DNA from: Zestomonas carbonaria
Lineage (GTDB): Bacteria > Pseudomonadota > Gammaproteobacteria > Pseudomonadales > Pseudomonadaceae
Assembly: GCF_904061905.1 (NCBI RefSeq)
Contig: NZ_CAJFCI010000071.1
Coordinates: 164,267-228,266, forward strand
Direction of reading: 5' to 3'
Length of the DNA: 64,000 nucleotides
Shown: piece after piece, positions 1 through 6,941 of the stretch
Layout of the letters: every line of letters begins with the position of its first letter
Numbering within the stretch: position 1 is the first letter of the stretch
The notes under the pieces: model-generated
What the model was told of the DNA's origin: nothing
The model's database searches: none
What the model saw: only the letters and a program-made list of their open reading frames with translations
Position numbers and translations under genes: made by a program

Positions 1-15
1 TTTGGCGGCGTTCAT
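1..15 (-). CDS. nth: Probable nth (endonuclease III), first five codons only
   Basis: Reading the minus strand, the window edge cuts a possible gene after ATG and four codons (Met-Asn-Ala-Ala-Lys). Pseudomonas nth follows rnfE and I recall its protein starting in this way, so this is probably the start of the base-excision-repair DNA glycosylase. The support is position plus five residues only. No clear ribosome binding site is seen. Confidence 0.4.
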
Positions 16-105
16 GGGGGAGCTACGGTTCTCGACGGCGAGCTTCAGGCTAATAGGTATGGTTGCGAAGGTTCGTGGCAAAGGGCGGTGCGGTGCAAGG
101 TCTTT

Positions 106-816
106 CTATTCGATCACCCCGGTTACCCGCACGCGGCGGTCGGCCACCGGCGTGGCGTCGACCGGCCGGGTCTCGGCGCGGGCGGCGACGATGCCGTCGA
201 TATGGTTCTTCAGGGCGATCAGCAGGCCCAGCACCAGGAAGGCCCCGGGCGGCAGGATGGCCAGCAGGAAGCCCTGGTAGTGCGGGAATACGGTGATCTG
301 CCAGCCGGCCGCGACCGGACCGAACAGCAGGTGCATGTTGCCGAGCAGCGCGCCGGTGCCGAGCAGTTCGCGCAGGGTGCCGAGGGCCAGCAGCACCAGG
401 GCGAAGCCGGCGCCCATCATCAGCCCGTCGAAGCCGGCGCGGACCACTCCGTTCCTGGCGGCGAAGGCCTCGGCGCGGCCGAGGATGATGCAGTTGGTGG
501 TGATCAGCGGGATGAAGATACCGAGGATCTGGTACAGCTCGTAGGTCCAGGCGTGCATCAGCAGCTCGATGCAGGTGGTCAGCGCGGCGATGATCATCAC
601 GAAGATCGGCAGGCGCACGCTGTCCGGCGCGGCGTTGCGGATCAGCGCCACCGCGGCGTTGGAGCAGGTCAGCACGAGGATGGTGGCGAGGCCCAGGCCG
701 AGGGCGTTGACCATCGAGTTGCTGGTGCCGAGCAGCGGGCACAGGCCGAGCAGTTGCACCAGGCCGGGGTTGTTCTTCCACAGGCCGTTGACGGCGATCT
801 CGCGGAAACTAGCCAT
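106..816 (-). CDS. rnfE: Rnf/Rsx electron transport complex subunit E
   Basis: Integral inner-membrane subunit of the Rnf complex, which moves electrons between NADH and ferredoxin coupled to ion movement (in enterobacteria the Rsx version resets SoxR). The 236-residue protein is mostly hydrophobic with about six membrane segments. It carries the family signatures NGLWKNNPGLVQLLGLCPLL near the N-terminus and the LITTNCIILGRAEAFA segment, where the Cys belongs to the membrane 2Fe-2S site shared by RnfA and RnfE. It is the last gene of the operon and overlaps rnfG by 8 bp. The C-terminal 30 residues are hydrophilic and less conserved. Confidence 0.95.
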   Translation of the reverse strand: MASFREIAVNGLWKNNPGLVQLLGLCPLLGTSNSMVNALGLGLATILVLTCSNAAVALIRNAAPDSVRLPIFVMIIAALTTCIELLMHAWTYELYQILGIFIPLITTNCIILGRAEAFAARNGVVRAGFDGLMMGAGFALVLLALGTLRELLGTGALLGNMHLLFGPVAAGWQITVFPHYQGFLLAILPPGAFLVLGLLIALKNHIDGIVAARAETRPVDATPVADRRVRVTGVIE

Positions 817-1459
817 TGGTGTCTTTCCTCGTTGCCAGCAGCTCGTCCCGGTGCTTGTCGAAATACTGCAAGGCGCGGTGCACTGCCCTGGTCACCGCGC
901 GCGGCGTGATGGTGGCGCCGGCGAACTGGTCGAAGTGGCCGCCGTCCTTGCGCACCGTCCAGCCGGCGTCGTCCGGGTTGCCCAGCGCGCGGCCTTCGAA
1001 GGTGCGTATCCAGTCGCTTTTGGCCAGTTCGATCTTGTCGCCCAGGCCGGGCGTCTCATTGTGCTTGACCACCCGCACGCCGGCCAGCCGGCCATCGGCC
1101 TGGACGGCGACCAGCAGGTGGATGGCGCCGCTGTAGCCGTCCGGCGCGCTGGCCTGGAGGATCACCGCGCTGGGCTGGCCGGCGAGGGTGGCGAGGTAGG
1201 CCGGCTGCGGCGTTGGCTTGCCGAGCAGTTCCGGGTCGAAGGCCTGCACCGTGCTGTCGAGCAACTGGTTGTCGTAGCTGCCGGCCGGGAGGATTTCTCC
1301 CAGCGTGCGCGACTGGGCATCGCGCCCGGCCTGCTCGATGCGCTCGGCGGTGGCCTGGTGGACCACGGCGACCAGGCCGACGGTGACCACGGCGAACAGT
1401 CCGAGCAGCAGGCCGTTCCTCAGCATCGAGCGGGTGATCTCGTTGGTCGGCACGGTCAT
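809..1459 (-). CDS. rnfG: Rnf/Rsx electron transport complex subunit G (FMN-binding)
   Basis: Periplasm-facing flavoprotein subunit of the Rnf complex. The 216-residue protein has one N-terminal membrane anchor (about residues 12-35) and a C-terminal FMN-binding domain. The covalent flavin site is the Thr of the AGAT motif in DQFAGATITPRAV; many homologues have SGAT here. The start was placed at the ATG overlapping the rnfD stop in an ATGA arrangement, giving the usual family length; the reading frame runs further upstream inside rnfD but that part is a shadow. Overlap at both ends indicates translational coupling. Confidence 0.93.
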   Translation of the reverse strand: MTVPTNEITRSMLRNGLLLGLFAVVTVGLVAVVHQATAERIEQAGRDAQSRTLGEILPAGSYDNQLLDSTVQAFDPELLGKPTPQPAYLATLAGQPSAVILQASAPDGYSGAIHLLVAVQADGRLAGVRVVKHNETPGLGDKIELAKSDWIRTFEGRALGNPDDAGWTVRKDGGHFDQFAGATITPRAVTRAVHRALQYFDKHRDELLATRKDTNG

Positions 1460-2487
1460 TCCCCGATCTTGAAGCCGCGTTCGGCCTTGCGGTGGCCGTA
1501 GGTGCGCGGACGGGTGTAGTAGTCGATGGTCGGCGCGGCGAGGTTCATCAGCAGCACGGCGAAGGCCACGCCGTCCGGATAGCCGCCCCAGGCGCGGATG
1601 ATGTAGACGAGGATGCCGACCCCGGCGCCGAAGACCAGCCGGCCGAGGTTGCTGGTGGCGCCGCTGACCGGGTCGGTGACGATGAAGAAGGCGCCGAGCA
1701 TGGTTGCGCCGGTCAGCAGGTGGAACAGCGGCGAGCCGTTGGAGTCCGAACCGCTGCCGCCCCAGAACACCAGGCTCATCAGGGTCAGCGCGGCGAGCAT
1801 GCCGACCGGCGCGTGCCAGGTGAACAGGCGCTGCTGGAGCAGGTAGCAGCCGCCGGCGAGGAACGCCAGGTTGATCCATTCCTGGCCGTTGCCGCCGAAG
1901 CTGCCGAAGGCCGGGCTACTGGCGCGCAGTTCGTCGAAGGTCAGGCTGTGGTTGTGCTGCAGGACGTCCAGGGCAGTGGCGTGGCTCCAGCCATCGGGCA
2001 GCACGGCGAGGCCGAGGATCTGTTGCAGGGCGTCCCAGGGGCCGACGAAGTTCGGCTGCGGCCAGGTGGTCATGGCGCCGGGGAAGGACACCAGCACCAC
2101 CACGTAGCCGATCATCGCCGGGTTGAATGGGTTCTGCCCGAGACCACCGTAGAGGTGCTTGCCGAACAGGATGGCGAAGGCGGTGGCAATCAGCGTCAGC
2201 CACCAGGGCGCGTAGGGCGGCAGGGCCAGGGCCAGCAGCACGGCGGTGACCAGCGCGCTGCCGTCCCTGAGGAAGAACTGCACCGGACGACGGCGAGCGG
2301 CGAGGACCGCCGCTTCGCAGCCCAGGGCCACGGCGCCGGCCCACAACAGGTTGATCAGCGTGCCGAAGCCATACAGCCAGGTCAACGCCAGCACCCCCGG
2401 CAGGGTGGCGAGCAGCACCTGCAGCATGACGCGCTGGGTGCGATTGCTCCCCGTGGCGTGGGGCGAGGTGAGGCGGGGCAGGACCAT
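1456..2487 (-). CDS. rnfD: Rnf/Rsx electron transport complex subunit D
   Basis: Integral membrane subunit of the Rnf complex, related to NqrB, with a covalently bound FMN. The 343-residue protein has about nine to ten hydrophobic segments, the family motif GGLGQNPFNPAMIGYVVV, and the flavinylation motif DPVSGATSN in which the Thr carries FMN. The ATG at 2487 is used because the reading frame upstream is built from repeat DNA. Unlike the other rnf genes, which overlap, it is separated from rnfC by 397 bp of repeat-rich DNA. Confidence 0.93.
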   Translation of the reverse strand: MVLPRLTSPHATGSNRTQRVMLQVLLATLPGVLALTWLYGFGTLINLLWAGAVALGCEAAVLAARRRPVQFFLRDGSALVTAVLLALALPPYAPWWLTLIATAFAILFGKHLYGGLGQNPFNPAMIGYVVVLVSFPGAMTTWPQPNFVGPWDALQQILGLAVLPDGWSHATALDVLQHNHSLTFDELRASSPAFGSFGGNGQEWINLAFLAGGCYLLQQRLFTWHAPVGMLAALTLMSLVFWGGSGSDSNGSPLFHLLTGATMLGAFFIVTDPVSGATSNLGRLVFGAGVGILVYIIRAWGGYPDGVAFAVLLMNLAAPTIDYYTRPRTYGHRKAERGFKIGE

Positions 2488-2884
2488 GGGCTCTCCGGTT
2501 GTCGTCGTTCGGTGGATGGCGGACGCCATCCGTAGCCCGGATGCAATCCGGGGGTGATTCTTGTGTCCGTTCCCGGATTGCATCCGGGCTACTTAATCGT
2601 AGGGTGGGCTTCAGCCCACCGGTTATTTCCATGGGGGGCTGAAGCGGAATGCCGTCCAGCCCACCCTACGTCACTCTCTCATGGGCGAGGAGGAGAGGTC
2701 GGTTCTGTACTGTGTCCGACCACCGTCCCTCACCCCCGGCCCCTCTCCCAGAGGGAGAGGGGAGAAATCTGGCGCGGGAGTTGCGCCCTGCACAGTCCAG
2801 CTCCCTCTCCCTCTCCCTCCGGGAGAGGGTTGGGGTGAGGGGCGGACTATCCATCGGGCGCAGGGCCATGGCCCACTCCTGCAA
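2488..2884. repeat. Repeat-filled gap inside the rnf operon
   Basis: No gene is seen between rnfC and rnfD. The gap holds a head-to-head pair of GTAGCCCGGATGCAATCCGG-type palindromes (about 2532-2595), a pair of GTGGGCTGAAGCCCACCCTA-related elements (about 2600-2670) and a pair of GGGAGAGGG-type palindromes followed by CCCTCACC (about 2727-2845). All three families recur elsewhere in the window. They are probably dispersed palindromic elements inserted successively in the operon. Confidence 0.85.
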
Positions 2885-5137
2885 CTATCCCTTGTTCTCC
2901 TCCAATTTCCGCTCGGCCTCCATCAGCCGCTCGCGGGCGGCTTGCAATGCCTCGGCGCTGGCCTGCTCGTCGCGCTCCAGCTTGCGCAGGTCGGCGCGGG
3001 CGTAGGCTAGTTCGGTCTTCAGAGCCCGGGTGGTTTCGTCCACCGGACGTTTGTCGATTCGCACCAGGTTCGGCACGGGCTTGCCGGAGGCGTCCTCGGC
3101 GGCGTGCAGGGCCTGTTCGGCGGTGGCCAGGGCGTTGCGCAGGCGTTCCAGTTCGGCTTCGTCGGCACCCGCCTGCTCGGCTTTCTTCAACTCGGCGCGC
3201 TTCATCGCCAGGTCGATCTTGGCGCGTTTCAGCGCCGCCACGCCGTCGGGCGATGCCGGTGCGGCGGGCGCGTCGAGCAGCGGTTGCAGGCCGTCCAGCT
3301 CGGCGCGCATCGCCTGCAATTCGGCCTGCTGTTCGGTGCTCGGCGTTTCCCCGGCGACACCCTCCAGCTTCTTCAATTGCACGCGCAACATGGCGGCGCG
3401 GATTTTCGCCTGCTTGCGTTCCGCCTCGCCAGCCACCGGCGCGTCGGCCGGTTCCGCTGCCTGGGCCGCTTCGAAGGCCCGCTGGGCTTCCTCGGCCGCT
3501 GTGCGCAGCTCGTCCACTTGCGTCTGCAATTCCGGCGTGGCGTGCAGGGCCAGTTGTTTCTCGGCTTTCTTCAGCGCCACCTGGGCCATGCTGGCGGCGA
3601 TCTTCAGGCGCTTCTGCTCGTCGCTGAGGCCGGGCTTCTGCGCCTGCACGCGCGCCAGCGCATCGACGGGGGCCGCCTCGCTCCGGGCGCGGGCGCGCTC
3701 GGCCTTTTCCTGGCGAGCCTTGCGCTCGGCCTCGCGGCGTTCCTCTTCACGGCGCAGGCGTTCCTGGCGCTGCTCGAAGCGCAGGCGTGCCTGCTCGGCC
3801 TTCTGGTGCTTCTGCTCCAGCTCGCGGATTTCCGCCTTGGCCGCACGGTAGTACTGCACCAGCGGGATGCTCGACGGACAGACGTAGGCGCAGGCGCCGC
3901 ACTCGATGCAGTCGAACAGGTGGTGGACCCTGAGCTGTTCGTGCTCCTGGCCGAGGGCGAAGAAGTGCAACTGCTGCGGCAGCAGGCTGGCCGGGCAGAC
4001 CTCGGCGCACTCGCCACAGCGGATGCAGGCCATGGCCGGCGGCGGTGGCGGCAGTTCCTCGGCGGTGGCGGCGAGCAGGCAGTTGCTGGTCTTGATCAGC
4101 GGCACTTCGGTGGAGGGCAGGGTGAAGCCCATCATCGGCCCGCCGAGGATCAGCCGGTCGAGCCGTTCCGCGTGCAGGCCGGCGAAATCCAGCAGTTCGC
4201 CGACCGGCGTACCGAGCAGCGCCTCGACGTTCATCGGCCGTTCCAGCGCCGCGCCGGTGAGGGTGACGATGCGCGAGACCAGCGGCTGGCCGAGCACCAC
4301 CGCGCGGTACACGGCCACGACGGTGCCGACGTTCTGGCAGACGATGCCGATGTCGGCCGGTAGCCCGCCGCTCGGTACTTCGCTGCCGGTGAGGATCTGG
4401 ATCAACTGCTTCTCGCCACCGGACGGGTACTTGGTGGGGAACTCGCGCAACTGCCAGGGCCGCTCGCCGAGGGCGGCGCGCACGGCGGCGATGGCTTCGG
4501 GCTTGTTGTCCTCGATGCCGATCAACACCTGCTCGGGTTGCAGCAGGTGGACGAGGATGTCGATGCCGCCGACCAGTTCGGCCGCCTGTTCGCGCATCAG
4601 CATGTCGTCGGCGCTGATGTAGGGCTCGCACTCGGCGCCGTTGATCAGCAGGGTGTGGATCTTGTCCGTCGCCCGTGCGCTGAGCTTGACCTCGGTGGGA
4701 AAGCCGGCGCCGCCGAGTCCGGCGATGCCCGCCGCGCGGATGCGCGCCAGCAGATCGGCCGGCTCCAGGCTGCGGAAGTCCGGGCAGGGTTGCAGGTCGC
4801 ACCACTCGTCCCGGCCATCGCTGTCGATGACGATGGCCGGCACTGGCAGGCCGGAGACGTGGGGGTAGGGCCGCGGGTCGATGAAGCCGACCGTGCCGGA
4901 GGTCGGCGCATGCAGCGGCACGCTGATGAAGCCCGTGGCGGCGGCGATCGGTTGGCCCTTGAGGACCCGTTCGCCGACCCGCACCAGGGGTTCGGCCGGC
5001 ATGCCGATATGCTGTTCGAGCGACAGCACCAGCCGCTTCGGCAGCGGCGGGCGCTGGATCGGCAGGGTGGTGGACTGGCGCTTGTTGTCCGGCGGATGGA
5101 TGCCGCCAGGGAAGTCCCACAACTGCATGGCCGTCAT
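2885..5137 (-). CDS. rnfC: Rnf/Rsx electron transport complex subunit C, with long Ala/Lys-rich tail
   Basis: Peripheral membrane subunit that takes electrons from NADH and passes them to the RnfB iron-sulfur chain. The 750-residue protein has an NqrA/Nuo51-like N-terminal two thirds, with Gly-rich GLGGAGFPTEVK and the acidic NGAECEPYISAD. Two 4Fe-4S motifs follow: CIRCGECAEVCP and CIECGACAYVCPS. After about residue 450 comes an extended charged coiled coil with at least three copies of a repeat built around KI-x2-AM-x4-LKK-[AL]E, and a fourth degenerate copy near the end. Such tails vary widely among gammaproteobacterial RnfC. The start is the ATG overlapping the rnfB stop; a second ATG nine bases downstream is possible. 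Confidence 0.94.
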   Translation of the reverse strand: MTAMQLWDFPGGIHPPDNKRQSTTLPIQRPPLPKRLVLSLEQHIGMPAEPLVRVGERVLKGQPIAAATGFISVPLHAPTSGTVGFIDPRPYPHVSGLPVPAIVIDSDGRDEWCDLQPCPDFRSLEPADLLARIRAAGIAGLGGAGFPTEVKLSARATDKIHTLLINGAECEPYISADDMLMREQAAELVGGIDILVHLLQPEQVLIGIEDNKPEAIAAVRAALGERPWQLREFPTKYPSGGEKQLIQILTGSEVPSGGLPADIGIVCQNVGTVVAVYRAVVLGQPLVSRIVTLTGAALERPMNVEALLGTPVGELLDFAGLHAERLDRLILGGPMMGFTLPSTEVPLIKTSNCLLAATAEELPPPPPAMACIRCGECAEVCPASLLPQQLHFFALGQEHEQLRVHHLFDCIECGACAYVCPSSIPLVQYYRAAKAEIRELEQKHQKAEQARLRFEQRQERLRREEERREAERKARQEKAERARARSEAAPVDALARVQAQKPGLSDEQKRLKIAASMAQVALKKAEKQLALHATPELQTQVDELRTAAEEAQRAFEAAQAAEPADAPVAGEAERKQAKIRAAMLRVQLKKLEGVAGETPSTEQQAELQAMRAELDGLQPLLDAPAAPASPDGVAALKRAKIDLAMKRAELKKAEQAGADEAELERLRNALATAEQALHAAEDASGKPVPNLVRIDKRPVDETTRALKTELAYARADLRKLERDEQASAEALQAARERLMEAERKLEENKG

Positions 5138-5700
5138 GCCGCCTGCTCCCGGTCGCTGGCGATCAGCCGCGCGGGCCGTTGCCATTTCCAGGTACGCGGC
5201 TCGGCGCCGATCACCCGCATCTCGATGCAGTCCACCGGGCAGGGTTCGACGCACAGGTCGCAGCCGGTGCACTCGCTGGCGATCACCGTGTGCATCAGCC
5301 GCGCGGCGCCGACGATGGCGTCCACCGGGCAGGCCTGGATGCACTTGGTGCAGCCGATGCACTCGGCCTCGCGGATGTAGGCGACCATCGGTGGCTTCTC
5401 GCCGCCTTCGGCGTCCAGCGGCTCCGGCTCCAGGTCGAGCAGTTCGGCCAGGGCCTGGATGGTCGCCTCGCCACCGGGCGGGCACTTGTTGATCCGGTCG
5501 CCGGCGGCGATCGCCTCGGAGTACGGCTTGCAGCCGGGATAGCCGCATTGTCCGCACTGGGTCTGCGGCAGCAGGGCGTTGACCTGCTCGGCGATCGGGT
5601 TGCCCTCGACGCGGAAGCGTACCGCCGCGTAGCCGAGCAGCGCCCCGCACAGCAGGCACAGCACCAGCAGGGCGAGGACCGCGCTGAGTACCAGGCTCAT
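5134..5700 (-). CDS. rnfB: Rnf/Rsx electron transport complex subunit B (ferredoxin-type)
   Basis: Iron-sulfur subunit relaying electrons between RnfC and the membrane. The 188-residue protein has an N-terminal membrane anchor (residues 5-25), a 4Fe-4S domain with CGQCGYPGCKPY and a distal Cys in INKCPPGG, then two ferredoxin-type clusters, CIGCTKCIQACPVDAI and CTGCDLCVEPCPVDCI. It overlaps rnfA and rnfC by 4 bp each (ATGA), which fixes both start and stop. Confidence 0.95.
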   Translation of the reverse strand: MSLVLSAVLALLVLCLLCGALLGYAAVRFRVEGNPIAEQVNALLPQTQCGQCGYPGCKPYSEAIAAGDRINKCPPGGEATIQALAELLDLEPEPLDAEGGEKPPMVAYIREAECIGCTKCIQACPVDAIVGAARLMHTVIASECTGCDLCVEPCPVDCIEMRVIGAEPRTWKWQRPARLIASDREQAA

Positions 5701-6281
5701 GGCTTGATCAACCCCGCGAAGCCCATGAACGCCAGCGACATCAGGCCGGCGGTGATCATGCCGATGGCCGCCCCCTGGAAGGGCTTGGGCACGTCGGCGA
5801 TGGCGATGCGTTCGCGCATCGCGGCGAACAGCACCAGCACCAGGGAGAAGCCGAGCCCGGCGGCGAAGCCCTGGAAGCTGGCGGCGAGGAAGCCGAGTTC
5901 CGCCTTGTTGGCGTTGAGCAGGGCGACGCCGAGGACGATGCAGTTGGTGGTGATCAGCGGCAGGAAGATACCGAGCACGCGGTAGAGCAGGGGGCTGGTC
6001 TTGTTGACCACCATCTCGGTGAACTGCACGACCACGGCGATCACCAGGATGAAGCTGATGGTGCGCAGGAACTCCAGGTCCAGTGGTTCGAGCACGTAGC
6101 GTTGCAACAGGTAGCTGCATATCGCCGCCAGGGTGAGCACGAAGGTGGTGGCCAGCGACAGGCCGATGGCCGTCTCGATCCGCTTGGACACGCCCATGAA
6201 CGGGCACAGGCCGAGGAACTGCACCAGCACGAAGTTGTTGACCAGGATCGAGCTGACCAGGATCAGGGCGAGTTCGGTCAT
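5697..6281 (-). CDS. rnfA: Rnf/Rsx electron transport complex subunit A
   Basis: Integral membrane subunit, paralogous to RnfE, that together with it holds a 2Fe-2S cluster within the membrane. The protein has 194 residues with about six hydrophobic segments. Signatures are NNFVLVQFLGLCPFMGVSK and ITTNCIVLGVALLNAN. The ATG at 6281 was preferred to an in-frame TTG three codons upstream. It is the first rnf gene, only 43 bp from the ccdB stop, so there is little room for a separate promoter; rnf may be read from within or upstream of ccdAB. Confidence 0.95.
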   Translation of the reverse strand: MTELALILVSSILVNNFVLVQFLGLCPFMGVSKRIETAIGLSLATTFVLTLAAICSYLLQRYVLEPLDLEFLRTISFILVIAVVVQFTEMVVNKTSPLLYRVLGIFLPLITTNCIVLGVALLNANKAELGFLAASFQGFAAGLGFSLVLVLFAAMRERIAIADVPKPFQGAAIGMITAGLMSLAFMGFAGLIKP

Positions 6282-6324
6282 GGCGGGCAAGTCCCCGTCT
6301 GGAGGGCTGCTGGGAACAGCATGT

Positions 6325-6636
6325 TCAGATACCGGTGATCAATAGATCGATAGCTGCGAGTATCTCATCGCGCAAGTGCGCCAGGCTGCCGACCGGTTTG
6401 CCGAGGTCACGACTGGCGATACCGGCCATCTGCGGCGTGAGCAGCAGGTAGTCCTCGCCATCGATGCTTACCCGTGGCGTCAGGCGGGCGATACCTTGCA
6501 GGCTGCGGTCGCGACTGAGGGGAACGACCATGCGGGTGTTCAATGAGTCGAGCAACCCGTTCTGCACGTCGAGCAACAGCGGCACGTCGCTCCGTGAACG
6601 CGGGTTGGGGTTGCGGTAGAGGTCGAACTGGGGCAT
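6325..6636 (-). CDS. ccdB: CcdB-type gyrase-targeting toxin
   Basis: Toxin of a type II toxin-antitoxin pair; CcdB of the F plasmid poisons the GyrA subunit of DNA gyrase. The 103-residue protein fits family length (F CcdB 101) and shares LLLDVQNGLLD, RMVVPL, LTPQMAG and the last two residues Gly-Ile. In F CcdB the C-terminal Trp-Gly-Ile is needed for gyrase poisoning; here it is Thr-Gly-Ile, so activity may be altered or lost. The ATG overlaps the ccdA stop by one base, indicating coupling. Identification is by sequence resemblance and the paired antitoxin. Confidence 0.88.
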   Translation of the reverse strand: MPQFDLYRNPNPRSRSDVPLLLDVQNGLLDSLNTRMVVPLSRDRSLQGIARLTPRVSIDGEDYLLLTPQMAGIASRDLGKPVGSLAHLRDEILAAIDLLITGI

Positions 6637-6881
6637 CAGAAGCTGCGCAAGCCGTCGCTGAAGACCCCTTGCTCCTCGACATGACGGTTGTAGGCGTCGA
6701 TGGCTTGCCGGTTCTGTTCCAGCCAGCGCCGGGCGAGCCGTTCCTTCACTTCGTTGGCCAAGGCTTCCTCGAGCACGGCGGAAAGATTGATGTCCAGCTC
6801 CCGGGCCTTCTTCAGCAAGTCGCTGTTGAGACTGAGGTTGGTGGCCTTCTTGGGGGCATGAAGATCGTAGGTCGGTTGCAT
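6636..6881 (-). CDS. ccdA: CcdA-type antitoxin
   Basis: Antitoxin and presumed autoregulator of the pair. The 81-residue protein has an N-terminal ribbon-helix-helix region (KKATNLSLNSDLLKKAREL) for DNA binding and a C-terminal tail RRWLEQNRQAIDAYNRHVEE ending with FSDGLRSF, the CcdB-binding part resembling F CcdA. The ATG at 6881 is chosen because the upstream in-frame extension would run into the palindrome at 6897-6927. It lies 60 bp from the metG stop on the same strand, so metG read-through is possible. Confidence 0.9.
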   Translation of the reverse strand: MQPTYDLHAPKKATNLSLNSDLLKKARELDINLSAVLEEALANEVKERLARRWLEQNRQAIDAYNRHVEEQGVFSDGLRSF

Positions 6882-6896
6882 GACGGCTTCCCGAAT

Positions 6897-6927
6897 CGGC
6901 AATGCGCATAATCTATGCGCATTGCCG
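6897..6927 (-). promoter_or_regulatory. 31-bp perfect palindrome, probable ccdAB operator
   Basis: Two perfect 14-bp arms centred on AATGCGCATA and TATGCGCATT are separated by three bases, directly upstream of ccdA. On the minus strand the centre reads TAGATTATG, which could act as a -10 region. No U-run follows the stem, so an operator for CcdA/CcdB autoregulation is more likely than a metG terminator. Confidence 0.6.
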
Positions 6928-6941
6928 GTGAGAGACAACGC

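Noticed and set aside
6897..6927. Palindrome as metG terminator
   Set aside because: No T-run follows the stem on the minus strand and it lies exactly over the ccdA promoter region.
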